A stretch of DNA of 64,000 bases from Agarilytica sp033852175 (lineage in GTDB: Bacteria; Pseudomonadota; Gammaproteobacteria; Pseudomonadales; Cellvibrionaceae): positions 1 to 64,000 of the forward strand of contig JAWSUY010000058.1 of NCBI GenBank assembly GCA_033852175.1, written 5' to 3'. The notes under the pieces were generated by a model. It was not told where the DNA came from and made no database searches. It saw only the letters and a list, made by a program, of their open reading frames with translations. The position numbers were made by a program, and so were the translations under genes. This document shows positions 1 to 9,252 of the stretch, piece after piece. How positions within the stretch are numbered: the first letter of the stretch is position 1; each line of letters starts with the position of its first letter.

Positions 1-32
1 TTCTGGATGGGCACTAGTTAGTTCCCGAAAAA

Positions 33-689
33 TTAATCGGGATCAGATGCTGAGGCGTTGGCCTGAACTGTTGCTTCGTTTACATTTTCGGAGGTCGTAA
101 CACTTAGTATTGACTCTCGAAACTTGGCAAAACCATCGAATACAAGATCGTAAGTACGGTTTATATTCTCTGCAAGATCGCCTTCAAGTACGCCAAACCC
201 ATCGAGTATTTTCCTGGCTTCGCTAAAGCCTTGGTCAACACCTCCGCCTATCACCGAAAGGAAGCTATCGACTTGCTCTTCTAGTTCCATATCTTTGTTT
301 TGTTCTTGGAAGGCTGCAAAAAATGCAGTGGAGAGGCTTACGATGCGTCCGGCTGTTGCTTCCGCTGAAACATCAATGCCGCTGTCCTGAATTTTTTGCG
401 CTGCGTTGGCTCCAAAGCTGGGTTTGAGGGCTTCGTTAATGCCTTCTAGGGCGGTTTTGTAGATCAATGACATCGGGTTGTATTTTGAGCCGATGCTGAC
501 GTCTAGGTGCGCTTGAAGCGTTGCTGCATTAGTTTTTGCTTTGCGGGTTTGGGCTGAATCAACTGGCTCTAGGGGCTTATTGGGCTCGCTGGTGGGCCGT
601 AAAGTGCTATTTTTGGAATTGCTTGCGCCTCGACTGAGCTTTGGTGATGCGGTTTGGTTATTAGATGGTGGGTTTTGTAGAGGTTGCAT
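33..689 (-). CDS. DUF5610 domain protein
   Basis: About 218 residues from the ATG at 687-689. An in-frame TTG at 753-755 would add 22 residues, but it is a weak codon and the extra segment looks unconserved. The first ~55 residues are low-complexity (Ser, Asn, Pro, Lys), followed by a helical domain beginning around LQAHLDVSIG (about residues 58-67) that fits my recollection of DUF5610. No signal peptide or membrane segment is visible, so it is probably cytoplasmic. The function of the family is not known to me. It is transcribed away from the response regulator gene and shares a 365-base upstream region with it. Confidence 0.7.
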   Translation of the reverse strand: MQPLQNPPSNNQTASPKLSRGASNSKNSTLRPTSEPNKPLEPVDSAQTRKAKTNAATLQAHLDVSIGSKYNPMSLIYKTALEGINEALKPSFGANAAQKIQDSGIDVSAEATAGRIVSLSTAFFAAFQEQNKDMELEEQVDSFLSVIGGGVDQGFSEARKILDGFGVLEGDLAENINRTYDLVFDGFAKFRESILSVTTSENVNEATVQANASASDPD

Positions 690-1054
690 AATATCGCGCC
701 CATGTCTGGCTGAATAATGATCAGTATAGGCGCTGTATTCCACTAAATCGAGCAATTTAAGATTTATGTTCGGAATTATTATTGGCTCTCATTAGACTGG
801 CGGTTGATCTACGGGAGGTCGATCTATCGCGGAGGGGTTAGGCCGGAATCGTAAATGATATGAAGTCAACATTATCTGCCGGCATTCGTTGTTAATAAAA
901 AGCTCGGCGTCTTATTCTTTAAATTACTGTTTCTGGCTTCTATTTCTAATAGCTAGCGGCTTCCTATTAAGCGTACATGCCGTCTGAGTGAAGTCATTCG
1001 AGACGAGCGAAGATCCTCCGCTATACTCAAGAGAAAACCCCTTAGGTCATTTTT
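690..1054. other. intergenic region between divergent genes
   Basis: This region separates the minus-strand DUF5610 gene from the plus-strand response regulator and must hold both promoters. I see no convincing open reading frame, RNA gene or repeat. No clear -35/-10 pair could be picked by eye. Confidence 0.5.
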
Positions 1055-1684
1055 ATGAATTTTACGGAAGAAGAGAACAAGCAACTCTTATCTATCGTGA
1101 AGCTTTATCGTTCTTGGATGTTTCACTCGATGGAGTCGTCCGGGGGGCTGGACGGATTAACGGGGTCCGATGTTTCCAGTGGTTCTGATGAAGGCGTTGA
1201 TACAGCAAGCGTTGCATATTTTAATCAGGCTCTAGAGGTAATTGCGAGTATCCAAGAAAAGCTTGAGGGGGGGGCTGCAGCATCAGACCAAATACAGCTT
1301 CCCAGAGTTAGTGAGGCGAGGGTGTTGGTTGCAGACGATGATGAAATTTCGGTTCAACTGATATCATCTATGCTAGATGACACCGGTTTTCAGCACATCG
1401 ATGTGGTTTCTGACGGGCTTCAGGCATATGAAAAAATCACTGGGGGAGAGCATTTCGATTTAATCATATGTGATTGGCGAATGCCGAAAATGAACGGCTT
1501 GGAAGTGCATGCCAAACTTAATGAGAAGGGCTTGTTGGAATCGAGTATTTTTGTGCTATTAACGGCGATAGATGACGAGATTTTGGCTTCACGTGCAAAA
1601 AAACAAGGGGTAAAAGAATATCTGACTAAGCCTTTTGATGCAGACTTATTTGACGAAAAACTGAAGCGGTTTTTTGCTTTGTAA
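1055..1684 (+). CDS. Response regulator with C-terminal receiver domain
   Basis: A 209-residue protein whose C-terminal ~120 residues form a CheY-like receiver domain. The acidic pocket is Asp94-Asp95, the phosphoacceptor is Asp140 in IICDWRMPKMNG, the switch Thr is Thr170 and the conserved Lys is Lys192 (TKPF). There is no DNA-binding or enzymatic output domain. The N-terminal ~85 residues are an unrecognised, partly acidic segment (Ser/Asp/Gly rich at 36-50), so output is probably by protein-protein contact. The linker (about residues 71-76) is encoded over a run of eight G at 1267-1274. It stands alone, with no histidine kinase adjacent; the chemoreceptor gene downstream is convergent, and a link to chemotaxis is only an inference. 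Confidence 0.85.
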   Translation: MNFTEEENKQLLSIVKLYRSWMFHSMESSGGLDGLTGSDVSSGSDEGVDTASVAYFNQALEVIASIQEKLEGGAAASDQIQLPRVSEARVLVADDDEISVQLISSMLDDTGFQHIDVVSDGLQAYEKITGGEHFDLIICDWRMPKMNGLEVHAKLNEKGLLESSIFVLLTAIDDEILASRAKKQGVKEYLTKPFDADLFDEKLKRFFAL

Positions 1685-2236
1685 TTCTTCGATTTGGCTT
1701 AATGTTTTCTAATTTTCTGTTCTGCCTTTTCGGTTGAAAATACTAACGAAAAACATGTAAGAAATTTAGCTTTGTAAGCGGTTATTTGCGTGGGGTATGG
1801 TGCATAGGGAGTCAAAATCGTTAAACACTACGTCTGTAAAGTCTGTTGAAAAATCGGCTTGAAATAAGACGTGTTCGGAGGAGTGAGGAGGTTGTACTCG
1901 TCATCAAAAAAATATCGATAGAGCGGCCAACGACGACCTCCTTAGTGGTTGTGTTCTCTGTTCCTACACTGACGCCATCACCTGAAGAGTCTGCTTCAGA
2001 GTAACTGATCCAGCGTCTGAGGCTCCAGCTAGTGAATTCCCTTCATTAGTAGCTGTTGATAGATCCGAATGTCCCCGCCCTGGGAATGTAATAGGCTTAG
2101 CGAGTTCGTGAGCGTATCAAGAAAAGCAGAAATCCCCATTAGTGTTGTCATTGTGAGTGAGTGACAAGAACATAGCAGGTTAAAATTATTTTGTTTGAAA
2201 ATAGAAATAGAAAACAAAAAGGAGAGGGATTAAAAA
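1685..2236. other. gene-free region
   Basis: About 550 bases between the convergent response regulator and chemoreceptor genes. Short open frames occur on the minus strand, but none has a ribosome binding site or a recognisable product. I see no clear terminator hairpin with a T-run for either gene. Confidence 0.4.
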
Positions 2237-3874
2237 CTAGTGAATAAAGCGGTCAATGATTTCTCGCATTTGCTTAGCCATTGAATAAAGCCCGTCCGTT
2301 GCCGATTTAACGTGGTATACATCTTCCTGTGCTGTGTGGGTAATATTGTTGATGCCAATAAGGTTGCGATTAATCTCTTCTGTGGTAGCGGCTTGCTGTT
2401 CCGCTGCCGTGGCGATTTGCGTATTAAGGTCATTAATTTCAGAAACCGAGTGAATAATTTGCTCTAAGACCTCTCCAGTTTTCTGGGTTTTTTCACTGGT
2501 TGTTTTAGCTACCGTTACAACAGTAGTCATACTTTTTGAAGCTTGTTCAGCTCCTGAGTGGATGTGCTGAATTATTTCATCAATTTCATGGGTTGATACT
2601 CGAACCCGTTTGGCCAAAGTGCGGACTTCATCTGCAACAACAGCAAAACCACGGCCATGCTCTCCAGCGCGAGCAGCTTCAATTGCGGCATTCAGTGCGA
2701 GTAGGTTGGTTTGTTCAGCTACCCCGTTGATAACATCGAGGACCTTATTAATTTTTTCTGCGCGCGCTAATAATTGCTGTATTGCATCGTTTGATTCGGA
2801 TATTTTTGCAACGAGGGTGCCCATAGATACAATTGTTTGATTAACACTCTCTTTGCCTGCATCCATCTGTTGGTTGGTGTTACCGGCGATATCTGCTGCG
2901 TGTGCAGTGTTGCTGGCGATTTCATTGACCGTAGCGGACATTTCGTTAACCGCCGTAACGACTTGATCCATTTCAATACTTTGTCGGTCAGTTCCATCTT
3001 TTGTACGGTCTGCAATTTCGACGAGTTCTATAGCTGAGGTGTTGAGCTTTTCATTGACTATATTGACTTCTTTGACGACCTCTTGCACTTCAACTTGCAT
3101 GCGGTTGAAGTTAGCGGCGAGATCGCTTAGTTCATCTTTCCCTTGTTCATTTATACGTTGCGTTAGGTCTAGTTTCACGCCAGTGATTTTATTCATACTG
3201 ATTACGGTCCCTTGTAATGGACCGATGATGCTTCTCATCACGGCAAAGGACACGGCGCCAAGAAAAAACCCTGTTATGGCTAACACAATAAGTGAAGATC
3301 TTATACTTTTAGCAACGACAACCTTTATAGAGTCGGTAAAATCACCCGAGCTGAACATCCAATCCCAAGCAGGGTAATGTTTGTTAAAGGCAAATTTTTC
3401 CGAAGGTTCTTCAGCTCCTGGTTTTGGCCACCAATAGTAATTAAAGCCTTGGCCTTCTGCATTTTGAATGGATTTTATATGGTTTACGACGATTGGGGCG
3501 CCAACTTTATCCTTCAAGTAATTCATATCCTTTCCAGCAAAGCCTTTTATTGTCGGGTGCATTACGCCCCAGCCTTCGACAGTCATTATATTGATGTAAT
3601 TGCCGCCATCAAAGCGCATGTCCTTAAGGGCATCCATTGCATACTTTTGGGCTTCTTCTTTGGTGAGTTTTCCTTCGAGCTCTTGCTGGTGGAAGTAGTC
3701 TGCAACGCCAATACTGGCGACCACGACTTGGCTAATTCCATGTTTCTTAAAGTCAGTTAGGGACTCTTGTAAAATCAGAATAGTAAGCACACTCGCAACG
3801 AGCAATGTTGCCAGCGCAATGATGACAAGTAGGTAAAATCGGACTCGGATACTACTGGATCGTAACCACGACAT
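2237..3874 (-). CDS. Methyl-accepting chemotaxis protein with Cache-type sensor
   Basis: A 545-residue inner-membrane chemoreceptor. The N-terminal membrane helix is about residues 12-32, the periplasmic sensor about 33-190, the second membrane helix about 193-214, followed by a HAMP segment and the cytoplasmic signalling helices. The periplasmic part resembles a single Cache domain (sCache_2): it has FDGGNYINIMTVEGWGVMHP and, near its end, a YPAWDWMFSSGDF-type motif. The signalling tip is very well conserved (NLLALNAAIEAARAGEHGRG, VVADEVRTLAKR, about residues 390-420). The ligand cannot be read from the sequence; sCache domains often bind small organic acids. Monocistronic; no che genes are adjacent. 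Confidence 0.95.
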   Translation of the reverse strand: MSWLRSSSIRVRFYLLVIIALATLLVASVLTILILQESLTDFKKHGISQVVVASIGVADYFHQQELEGKLTKEEAQKYAMDALKDMRFDGGNYINIMTVEGWGVMHPTIKGFAGKDMNYLKDKVGAPIVVNHIKSIQNAEGQGFNYYWWPKPGAEEPSEKFAFNKHYPAWDWMFSSGDFTDSIKVVVAKSIRSSLIVLAITGFFLGAVSFAVMRSIIGPLQGTVISMNKITGVKLDLTQRINEQGKDELSDLAANFNRMQVEVQEVVKEVNIVNEKLNTSAIELVEIADRTKDGTDRQSIEMDQVVTAVNEMSATVNEIASNTAHAADIAGNTNQQMDAGKESVNQTIVSMGTLVAKISESNDAIQQLLARAEKINKVLDVINGVAEQTNLLALNAAIEAARAGEHGRGFAVVADEVRTLAKRVRVSTHEIDEIIQHIHSGAEQASKSMTTVVTVAKTTSEKTQKTGEVLEQIIHSVSEINDLNTQIATAAEQQAATTEEINRNLIGINNITHTAQEDVYHVKSATDGLYSMAKQMREIIDRFIH

Positions 3875-4537
3875 TTATACGTCGACCTTTTACTTATATC
3901 TTGAGCAATTACCGGCTTCGTACCTTAGCCCCAATTCATATAGTGGCCTGAGAGGTACCCTCCATTTCTCAGTATAGACTGCGATTTTAAGTCCGTAAGT
4001 GTATATAGGGTGATAATGATGGTGCAAAGTGATGATTCTGTTCAAAAAATTGGTTTAGCGATCAATGATTGTTCGATTATTGCGTTAGTCGCTATGGCGT
4101 CGTTATTTGCGCTAGGGAGAAGGTTATTATCAGGGTTACATTTGTGAGTGATATTTATGCCCGGGTGGGGGATACCGAATGTGCCGTCGTGTGCTGGGTT
4201 GTTTGTTTTCCGGCTGATAGTGGAGTTGTCACGTCACCTAAGGGGGCTTATGGCGACACTCGGCACACATTTATTTGGGTGTGGGTGTGATGAGTCGATA
4301 ATGGATGGCTTTCCACAAGAGTGAGGTCTCGAAAGCAACGTAGATTGGACTGTAGGTTTAAGAATGGTTGGGTTTACTATACGTTAGAAGTTGAGAGTGA
4401 TCTCTCTAAGAGGGTTATCTGAGGGGGCGGCTTGGGTCTTGAACGAATGCCTAATGGCTCGCGCAGGGGCCGCTAGGAAGAGCCGTGAGATTAATGGAAG
4501 CAACCATCAAGCCCAGGCTCTATGCCACGATGTTGGG
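3875..4537. other. intergenic region with only weak small ORFs
   Basis: About 660 bases between the chemoreceptor start and the end of the alpha/beta hydrolase gene. A 43-codon plus-strand frame (4016-4147) starts with ATG-ATG, has an AGGGTGA-like sequence upstream and encodes a short hydrophobic stretch, but nothing else supports it. The rest shows no recognisable feature. Confidence 0.35.
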
Positions 4538-5512
4538 CTAATTAGCCTCTACTTTGTCTTTGCTAACGGACTTTTTTTTACGAGTGTTTTTCTTTTGTTT
4601 TTGAGGGGGTAGAAAGCGAAGGCAGCTCTCATCGCAGGGGTATGCAACAACCTTGCTATCGATATCGTCTTCAGCAACCCATACCGATTGGTCTCCTACC
4701 CAAGAGCCATCTTCGACTTGGTTGATAAAGTCGATAATGATTCGGCAGGATATGTCCGGTATTTCCAATGTAAAAGCATGGGAATAATGTTGGATGATCA
4801 TTAGTTTTGAATTTTTGATACTTTTGCGAATAATATCGTGAATATGACGAGGGGTAAAAAAGTCGTATTCAGCGTTCAATATCAGCGTCGGTGCAGTAAT
4901 TTTTTTGATGTCTTCGGTAATGCTCGTAAAGTCTTTGAGCGATTCCATTAAGTTTTGAATGCCGTAAACATCTAAGCTCAAGCTAGAGAGGCGTTTGGAG
5001 ACTTTTAATATTTCTTCCATTTTCTCCAGGTAAGCGCTGGTGAAATTCAGAGGAAGCAGTAGGTTTAAATAACCTTCAAATCCGATTTGAGTCATTGCCA
5101 TATACAAGTTTTCACTGTGCATTTTGAGCTGGCCATCAAACTCAGAAAAGGTGCTTATGGGTATTAATCCTTTAGTTTTCTTGGGGTAGCGAAAGGCGAA
5201 TTCTTCGGCGACTACGCCACCAAATGAGATACCTGCAATATAAGCTTGCTCAATGCCTATCTCATCCATGACTTGGGATATAGCATCTGCATTTTCGCTA
5301 AAGTTAGTGCCTAAAACGGGTTTTGATGATGCCCCTTGGCCGAGCATATCGTAAAGCAATACTGAAATGTTTTGTGCACTGAGGAGCTTAACAAAGGGCT
5401 CCCAGTGGTTTGTGCGCATGGATAAACCATTGACAAAAACGATGGTGGGTCGAGAAGGTTTCCCATAGTATTCGTAGTAAACGTCGTATCCACGGTGCTT
5501 TATAGTCGACAT
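4538..5512 (-). CDS. Alpha/beta hydrolase
   Basis: A 324-residue alpha/beta-hydrolase fold protein. The oxyanion region is VFVNGLS (26-31), the nucleophile is Ser96 in GISFGG, the acid is probably Asp217 (NAEYDFFTP) and the base His245 (HYSHAF). No signal peptide, so cytoplasmic. The last ~55 residues are an unusual extension that ends in a strongly basic tail (PPQKQKKNTRKKK) not expected in a simple hydrolase. The ATG at 5510-5512 is preceded by GGAGA at a good distance. It lies 27 bases downstream of the 206-residue unknown gene and is probably co-transcribed with it. The substrate is unknown; general esterase or lactonase-like activity is only family-level inference. Confidence 0.85.
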   Translation of the reverse strand: MSTIKHRGYDVYYEYYGKPSRPTIVFVNGLSMRTNHWEPFVKLLSAQNISVLLYDMLGQGASSKPVLGTNFSENADAISQVMDEIGIEQAYIAGISFGGVVAEEFAFRYPKKTKGLIPISTFSEFDGQLKMHSENLYMAMTQIGFEGYLNLLLPLNFTSAYLEKMEEILKVSKRLSSLSLDVYGIQNLMESLKDFTSITEDIKKITAPTLILNAEYDFFTPRHIHDIIRKSIKNSKLMIIQHYSHAFTLEIPDISCRIIIDFINQVEDGSWVGDQSVWVAEDDIDSKVVAYPCDESCLRFLPPQKQKKNTRKKKSVSKDKVEAN

Positions 5513-5539
5513 AGCAATCTCCGGTGTATTCGCAAATAA

Positions 5540-6160
5540 TTATTGTTGAACGATGGATGTCAAAAGTTCATCAAATGAAGCGGCTACGATGGCGCGCATT
5601 TCGTCAGCGATATTTTGCTTTTGTTCGTTAGTAAGATCAATATTCATGTCTTTTAACATGCGGACTTGGGTTTGAATTTGGCGTCCATTCTCAAGGTCAA
5701 TTTCATGTAGGCAGTGAATAAACGGATTGTTAATATCAAAATCGTGAGGGAAGAGCGCGAGAATCCGAAGCTCTGACATAAAGGCATGGCTCAATGACAG
5801 GTATTCGTAAAGAGTGCGGTCAATTTCAAACTTGGCACTTACATATTTATTTACATCGGCTTTTTGCCACAAATTGAGGTTAATTTGTGTTGCCGCCATG
5901 TACAACATGGGGTTGAAGCTCCATTCACAGGCTTTTGCTAGGAGGGTGGAATGCTCAATATCTTTGTAATATTGCGTGTGAAGGTACTTATACGGGAGCC
6001 ATTCACAGGGCTGAAATTCGATTTTGGACAAAATAGCAGCATTAGTAGACTTAACGCTTTGTAAAAATAAGCAAATACGTGTTTTGGTATCGCTGTTGAG
6101 AGGGGTTTCTGCAAAGTACTTGCGAGCTTCTTCGCGAATGTTCGGTGTATTTTCAGTCAT
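5540..6160 (-). CDS. Hypothetical protein, probable operon partner of the alpha/beta hydrolase
   Basis: A 206-residue protein that I do not recognise. It is predicted to be mainly helical and soluble, with several Trp and Tyr residues (EWLPYKYLHTQYY, about 53-65) and no signal peptide or membrane segment. Composition and codon use look like those of neighbouring real genes. The start is the ATG at 6158-6160. It precedes the hydrolase gene by 27 bases on the same strand, which suggests translation from one mRNA and possibly a joint role. Confidence 0.65.
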   Translation of the reverse strand: MTENTPNIREEARKYFAETPLNSDTKTRICLFLQSVKSTNAAILSKIEFQPCEWLPYKYLHTQYYKDIEHSTLLAKACEWSFNPMLYMAATQINLNLWQKADVNKYVSAKFEIDRTLYEYLSLSHAFMSELRILALFPHDFDINNPFIHCLHEIDLENGRQIQTQVRMLKDMNIDLTNEQKQNIADEMRAIVAASFDELLTSIVQQ

Positions 6161-6542
6161 TAGGTGTTTGCCTGGTATAACGGATCACAGTGGGTTATCT
6201 GAAAGTGCGGCTCGAGGACCTCAACGTAGGCCTCTTTTTACGGAGCGGAACACGACCTGTCGGTCAGCATGTGGCTAATCGAATATTGTTTGCATATTCA
6301 TGGCCTGCTTCAGGGCGGCAATGTACCATATCTCGTTTAAATCTTCATCGAATCGAGCGTATTTCCCGGTTTGTTTGGGTTTACCTCCTATTTCGAGTTT
6401 GGCTAAGTTAGGTCGACCATTTGGAATACGAGTTGTTAACTTAAATCATGACATGTATTTATCAAGGAAGGGCTTCACAAGCCTAAAAACTCCAGACATC
6501 ATGTAATGGTGTACGTCAAAAAATACAATTTAGAGGGGTTAT
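6161..6542. other. intergenic region
   Basis: About 380 bases between the divergent 206-residue unknown gene and the cupin lipoprotein gene. Overlapping open frames here lack ribosome binding sites and have implausible composition. Both promoters should lie here but could not be located. Confidence 0.4.
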
Positions 6543-6974
6543 ATGCGTTTTATAATGGTAATAGTCGTGCTGCTGTTTTTGGTGGGATGTCAGAGAGGAC
6601 CTGCAAAGTTGAATTTAGCAGGGCAAGAGATCGACAGTGTCTATTGGTCGGAAGAAGAGAAGGCAAAGGATTTCGCAATCAGAGCAGTGTTTAACGATGA
6701 TGATTCCAGTTCTGTTTTAATGCGTATGCAGGCAAGCGAGCCACCGCATTATCATGATCGCCATGGCTTGGCAGTCACTGTGGTTTCGGGGAGGGCAGCG
6801 ATTAATTTCAGCGACAGGCGCGTTGAGTTGAACCCTGGTGATATTGTTGTTATCCCTAAAGGGACGTATCACTGGGCAGAGTCTTTAGATGATAAGCCGA
6901 GCGTTGTATTTGTTGTGTTTTCTCCTCCTTTTGATGGGAGAGATCGAAGAGTTGTAAAGTCGATCGATAAATGA
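6543..6974 (+). CDS. Cupin-domain lipoprotein
   Basis: A 143-residue protein. Residues 1-16 form a lipoprotein signal (hydrophobic VIVVLLFLV then the lipobox LVGC with Cys16), so it is probably lipid-anchored. A single small beta-barrel cupin domain follows: metal-binding candidates His69, His71 and His74 (PPHYHDRH), the turn LNPGD (97-100 region) and His110 (PKGTYHW) match the two cupin motifs. The ATG at 6543 follows GAGGGG. No neighbour on the same strand is close. Enzyme, sensor or binding role cannot be told from the sequence. Confidence 0.8.
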   Translation: MRFIMVIVVLLFLVGCQRGPAKLNLAGQEIDSVYWSEEEKAKDFAIRAVFNDDDSSSVLMRMQASEPPHYHDRHGLAVTVVSGRAAINFSDRRVELNPGDIVVIPKGTYHWAESLDDKPSVVFVVFSPPFDGRDRRVVKSIDK

Positions 6975-7295
6975 TCTTTTTGGCGCCTTGTGGCGCAAAG
7001 AAGAATTGATTTGATCGAATTTCTCCTATCGTATATTGAATCGGCTATACTGCGCTGGCGTTTTAAATACGCCAAATAAAATAACAATAAGATATTAATG
7101 CAGGGAAGTAGTGGGGGGGGGGGCAGATTGCTATTTTCTGAGTATTTGCTTGTGTGTTTACCTTCCTAACTCTCTTGCGCTTGTTTCTTCAGTCCCCGGG
7201 CTTAGGCCTATAGAATAATGTTCGTTTCTCCTGCCCTATAAGAACGTTTGGTGAGTTAATGAACTATAACAAAGATCAAAATTAGGATACTGATT
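6975..7295. other. intergenic region with an 11-G tract
   Basis: About 320 bases upstream of the symporter gene. It has a run of eleven G (7113-7123) and a short hairpin TGGCGT/ACGCCA (7056-7061 and 7069-7074). The symporter promoter should be here. A change in G-tract length could alter promoter spacing, but no promoter was identified. Confidence 0.45.
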
Positions 7296-8759
7296 ATGGG
7301 CCCAGAAATTTTTAAGTATGTTTTGCTTGCAGCCTTTGTAGCGCTGACGTTTTGGCTGTCGTGGGTCGGCATGCAAAAAGCGAAGGGGCTTAGAGGTTTT
7401 GCTATAGGCAATAAGGATATGAGTCCAATTCTTGTCGGTATTACTATGGCGTCCTCAACAGCTAGCACGTCTTTGTTTGTTATTAACCCCGGTTTTGTCT
7501 ATGCACATGGATTGTCGGCATATTTACATTTTGCTGCGGCTGCTTTCGGTAGCTTTGCGGCATTATTGTTATTAACGAAAAAATTTCGTATTAGTGGTGA
7601 TAAATTAGGATCGATTACGATTCCGGGTTGGATTTATGATCGCTATAAGAATCGCGGGTTGAGCTTGTTCTTTGCGTTCACAAGCCTGTTAATGGTTACC
7701 TTCGTTGTATTGATTTTGGTAGGCAGTTCATACATCCTCGCGGCTCAATTCCCTATTTCGCAAAAAGCAGCCTTAGTGTGTTGTTTATTCTTCGTTTTTT
7801 CTTATGTCTTGATGGGCGGTGTATACGCGCATGCTTATACGAACGCCTTCCAAGGCATTATGATGTTTGTTATTGCGATTTTCTTGTTTGCTCAAGGCTG
7901 GAAGTATTTTGATGGGGACATTTTTGGAAGTTTAGCCAGTGTAGGCAGGCATTATGCGAGCGTCTACAATCCTGACTCGGTTCTTTATACCAATTTTTTC
8001 TCGGTGTTTGTGGCGTCATTTATGGTGACGTTTGCCTTAATGCTTCAACCTCATATCTTAACTAAGGTCTTGTATTTGAAGGATGATAAACAGGTATCTA
8101 CGTTTATTTGGACAACGGTTATTATCGGTACAGGATATACGCTCATTCTGTTTCTTGGCTTTTATGCTCAGCTATCAGGAGTTGAAGCATTGAGTCAGGA
8201 TTTAGTGATACCAACGTATCTCTATCAAGAGTTTTCGACTGGAACCTTTGGCCCTTATATTTCTGCGATAGTCTCAGTGACCTTGTTAGCTGCTGGTTTA
8301 AGTACGTTGGATGGGGTATTAGTTTCTCTTTCTGCAATGGTGGTCAATGATATTTATCGCCCACTGGCTAAACCTGATACAAGCCAAGAATCCGCACGCA
8401 GAGACCTTATGGTGTCTCGTTTAGTACTTGTCTGTGTAGGGCTCATTGCTTTGGTGATTGCATGGGGGCAGTCGGGGGAGTCGAATTTGGTTGGTATTTT
8501 TGCTATGCAGGGGGTCTATGGCTTAGCTGCGGCGAGCTTGGTTCCTATTCTGTTTGGTGTGTTTGGCCCTAAAGATATCCCTGTTGCGACTATATTTGCA
8601 TGCGCTGTTGTGGGATTGGTTGGCCATCTTTATCTGAATTTGTCTGGCCGGGTTTATAATCCGGCTGTTTCAAGTGCCTATGCGATGATCATGTCGATTG
8701 GCGTTTACGCAGTTTCATTCCTCTATTGTCGCTTCACTCGCTCGCCTCAACCGGCATAG
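7296..8759 (+). CDS. Sodium:solute symporter family protein
   Basis: A 487-residue, very hydrophobic inner-membrane protein with about 13 membrane helices spread over its whole length, as in the solute:sodium symporter (SSF) family. Family-like features include GFAIGNKDMSP near residue 40, the helix with TMASSTASTSLFVINPG (a cation-site region in SSF proteins), and AAGLSTLDGVLVSLSAMV near 330-350. Substrate cannot be assigned; SSF members carry proline, pantothenate, acetate or sugars. It is monocistronic with its own strong terminator just downstream. Confidence 0.88.
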   Translation: MGPEIFKYVLLAAFVALTFWLSWVGMQKAKGLRGFAIGNKDMSPILVGITMASSTASTSLFVINPGFVYAHGLSAYLHFAAAAFGSFAALLLLTKKFRISGDKLGSITIPGWIYDRYKNRGLSLFFAFTSLLMVTFVVLILVGSSYILAAQFPISQKAALVCCLFFVFSYVLMGGVYAHAYTNAFQGIMMFVIAIFLFAQGWKYFDGDIFGSLASVGRHYASVYNPDSVLYTNFFSVFVASFMVTFALMLQPHILTKVLYLKDDKQVSTFIWTTVIIGTGYTLILFLGFYAQLSGVEALSQDLVIPTYLYQEFSTGTFGPYISAIVSVTLLAAGLSTLDGVLVSLSAMVVNDIYRPLAKPDTSQESARRDLMVSRLVLVCVGLIALVIAWGQSGESNLVGIFAMQGVYGLAAASLVPILFGVFGPKDIPVATIFACAVVGLVGHLYLNLSGRVYNPAVSSAYAMIMSIGVYAVSFLYCRFTRSPQPA

Positions 8760-8767
8760 CGCAGTTG

Positions 8768-8795
8768 CGGGGTAAGTTCTTTACCCCGTTTTTTT
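8768..8795 (+). terminator. Rho-independent terminator of the symporter gene
   Basis: Perfect 8-bp stem CGGGGTAA (8768-8775) with TTACCCCG (8781-8788), a 5-base loop and a run of seven T (8789-8795). It begins 8 bases after the symporter stop codon. Confidence 0.92.
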
Positions 8796-8925
8796 GTCTA
8801 ACAATTATTGAATGTGAATGTGAATGTGTTTGCTCGAGGCTCCATGAGAATGGAGTCTGAGCTTACTGAGAAAGGTCGAGGGAGAGGTGCTGTTACAGCA
8901 GGGTATAGCGCTGGTCTAATATGTC

Positions 8926-9252
8926 TTAAACGTTCGCGAAAACTCGTTTCTTTTTAACAATAACGTTAGGAGTTTTTTTCTGTACAGTGGGCTCTGTGAT
9001 GCCTTCTGTTGAGTAGAAGCGAACGCCCTCAGATACCTTTTGCTCAATTTCTCGCTCAGCTGGTGTTGCTGGGGTCGCTGCTATGTTTTTTTCTTGCTGG
9101 ATGCGGCGATAAATCTCTTCGCGGTGAATGGCAACGTCTCTTGGTGCATCAGCACCTATTCTTACTTGGTTGCCTTGCACGCCAAGCACCATAAGAGATA
9201 CGTCATCTCCAATGCGCAAAATTTCTCCAATTCGACGTGTCAGTATTAGCAT
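8926..9252 (-). CDS. csrA: CsrA-type carbon storage regulator with C-terminal extension
   Basis: The first ~58 residues are a textbook CsrA/RsmA RNA-binding protein: MLILTRRIGEILRIGDDV, VLGVQGNQVRIGADAP and VAIHREEIYRRIQ, including Arg44, which contacts GGA motifs in RNA. CsrA normally has 60-70 residues; this one has 108. The additional ~45 residues are charged and end in a basic run (VIVKKKRVF). The start is supported by AGGAAA upstream of the ATG at 9250-9252. Expected role: post-transcriptional control of motility, biofilm and carbon storage by binding mRNA leaders. The extension may alter RNA binding or partner contacts (inference). A second, normal-length csrA could exist elsewhere in the genome. 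Confidence 0.92.
   Translation of the reverse strand: MLILTRRIGEILRIGDDVSLMVLGVQGNQVRIGADAPRDVAIHREEIYRRIQQEKNIAATPATPAEREIEQKVSEGVRFYSTEGITEPTVQKKTPNVIVKKKRVFANV

Noticed and set aside
1900..1960. GAGGTTGT ... ACGACCTC inverted repeat in the first gene-free region
   Set aside because: Short, imperfect and without a T-run; not better than chance.
6190..6506. Overlapping plus-strand frames before the cupin gene
   Set aside because: No ribosome binding sites, odd composition and mutual overlap; taken as non-coding.
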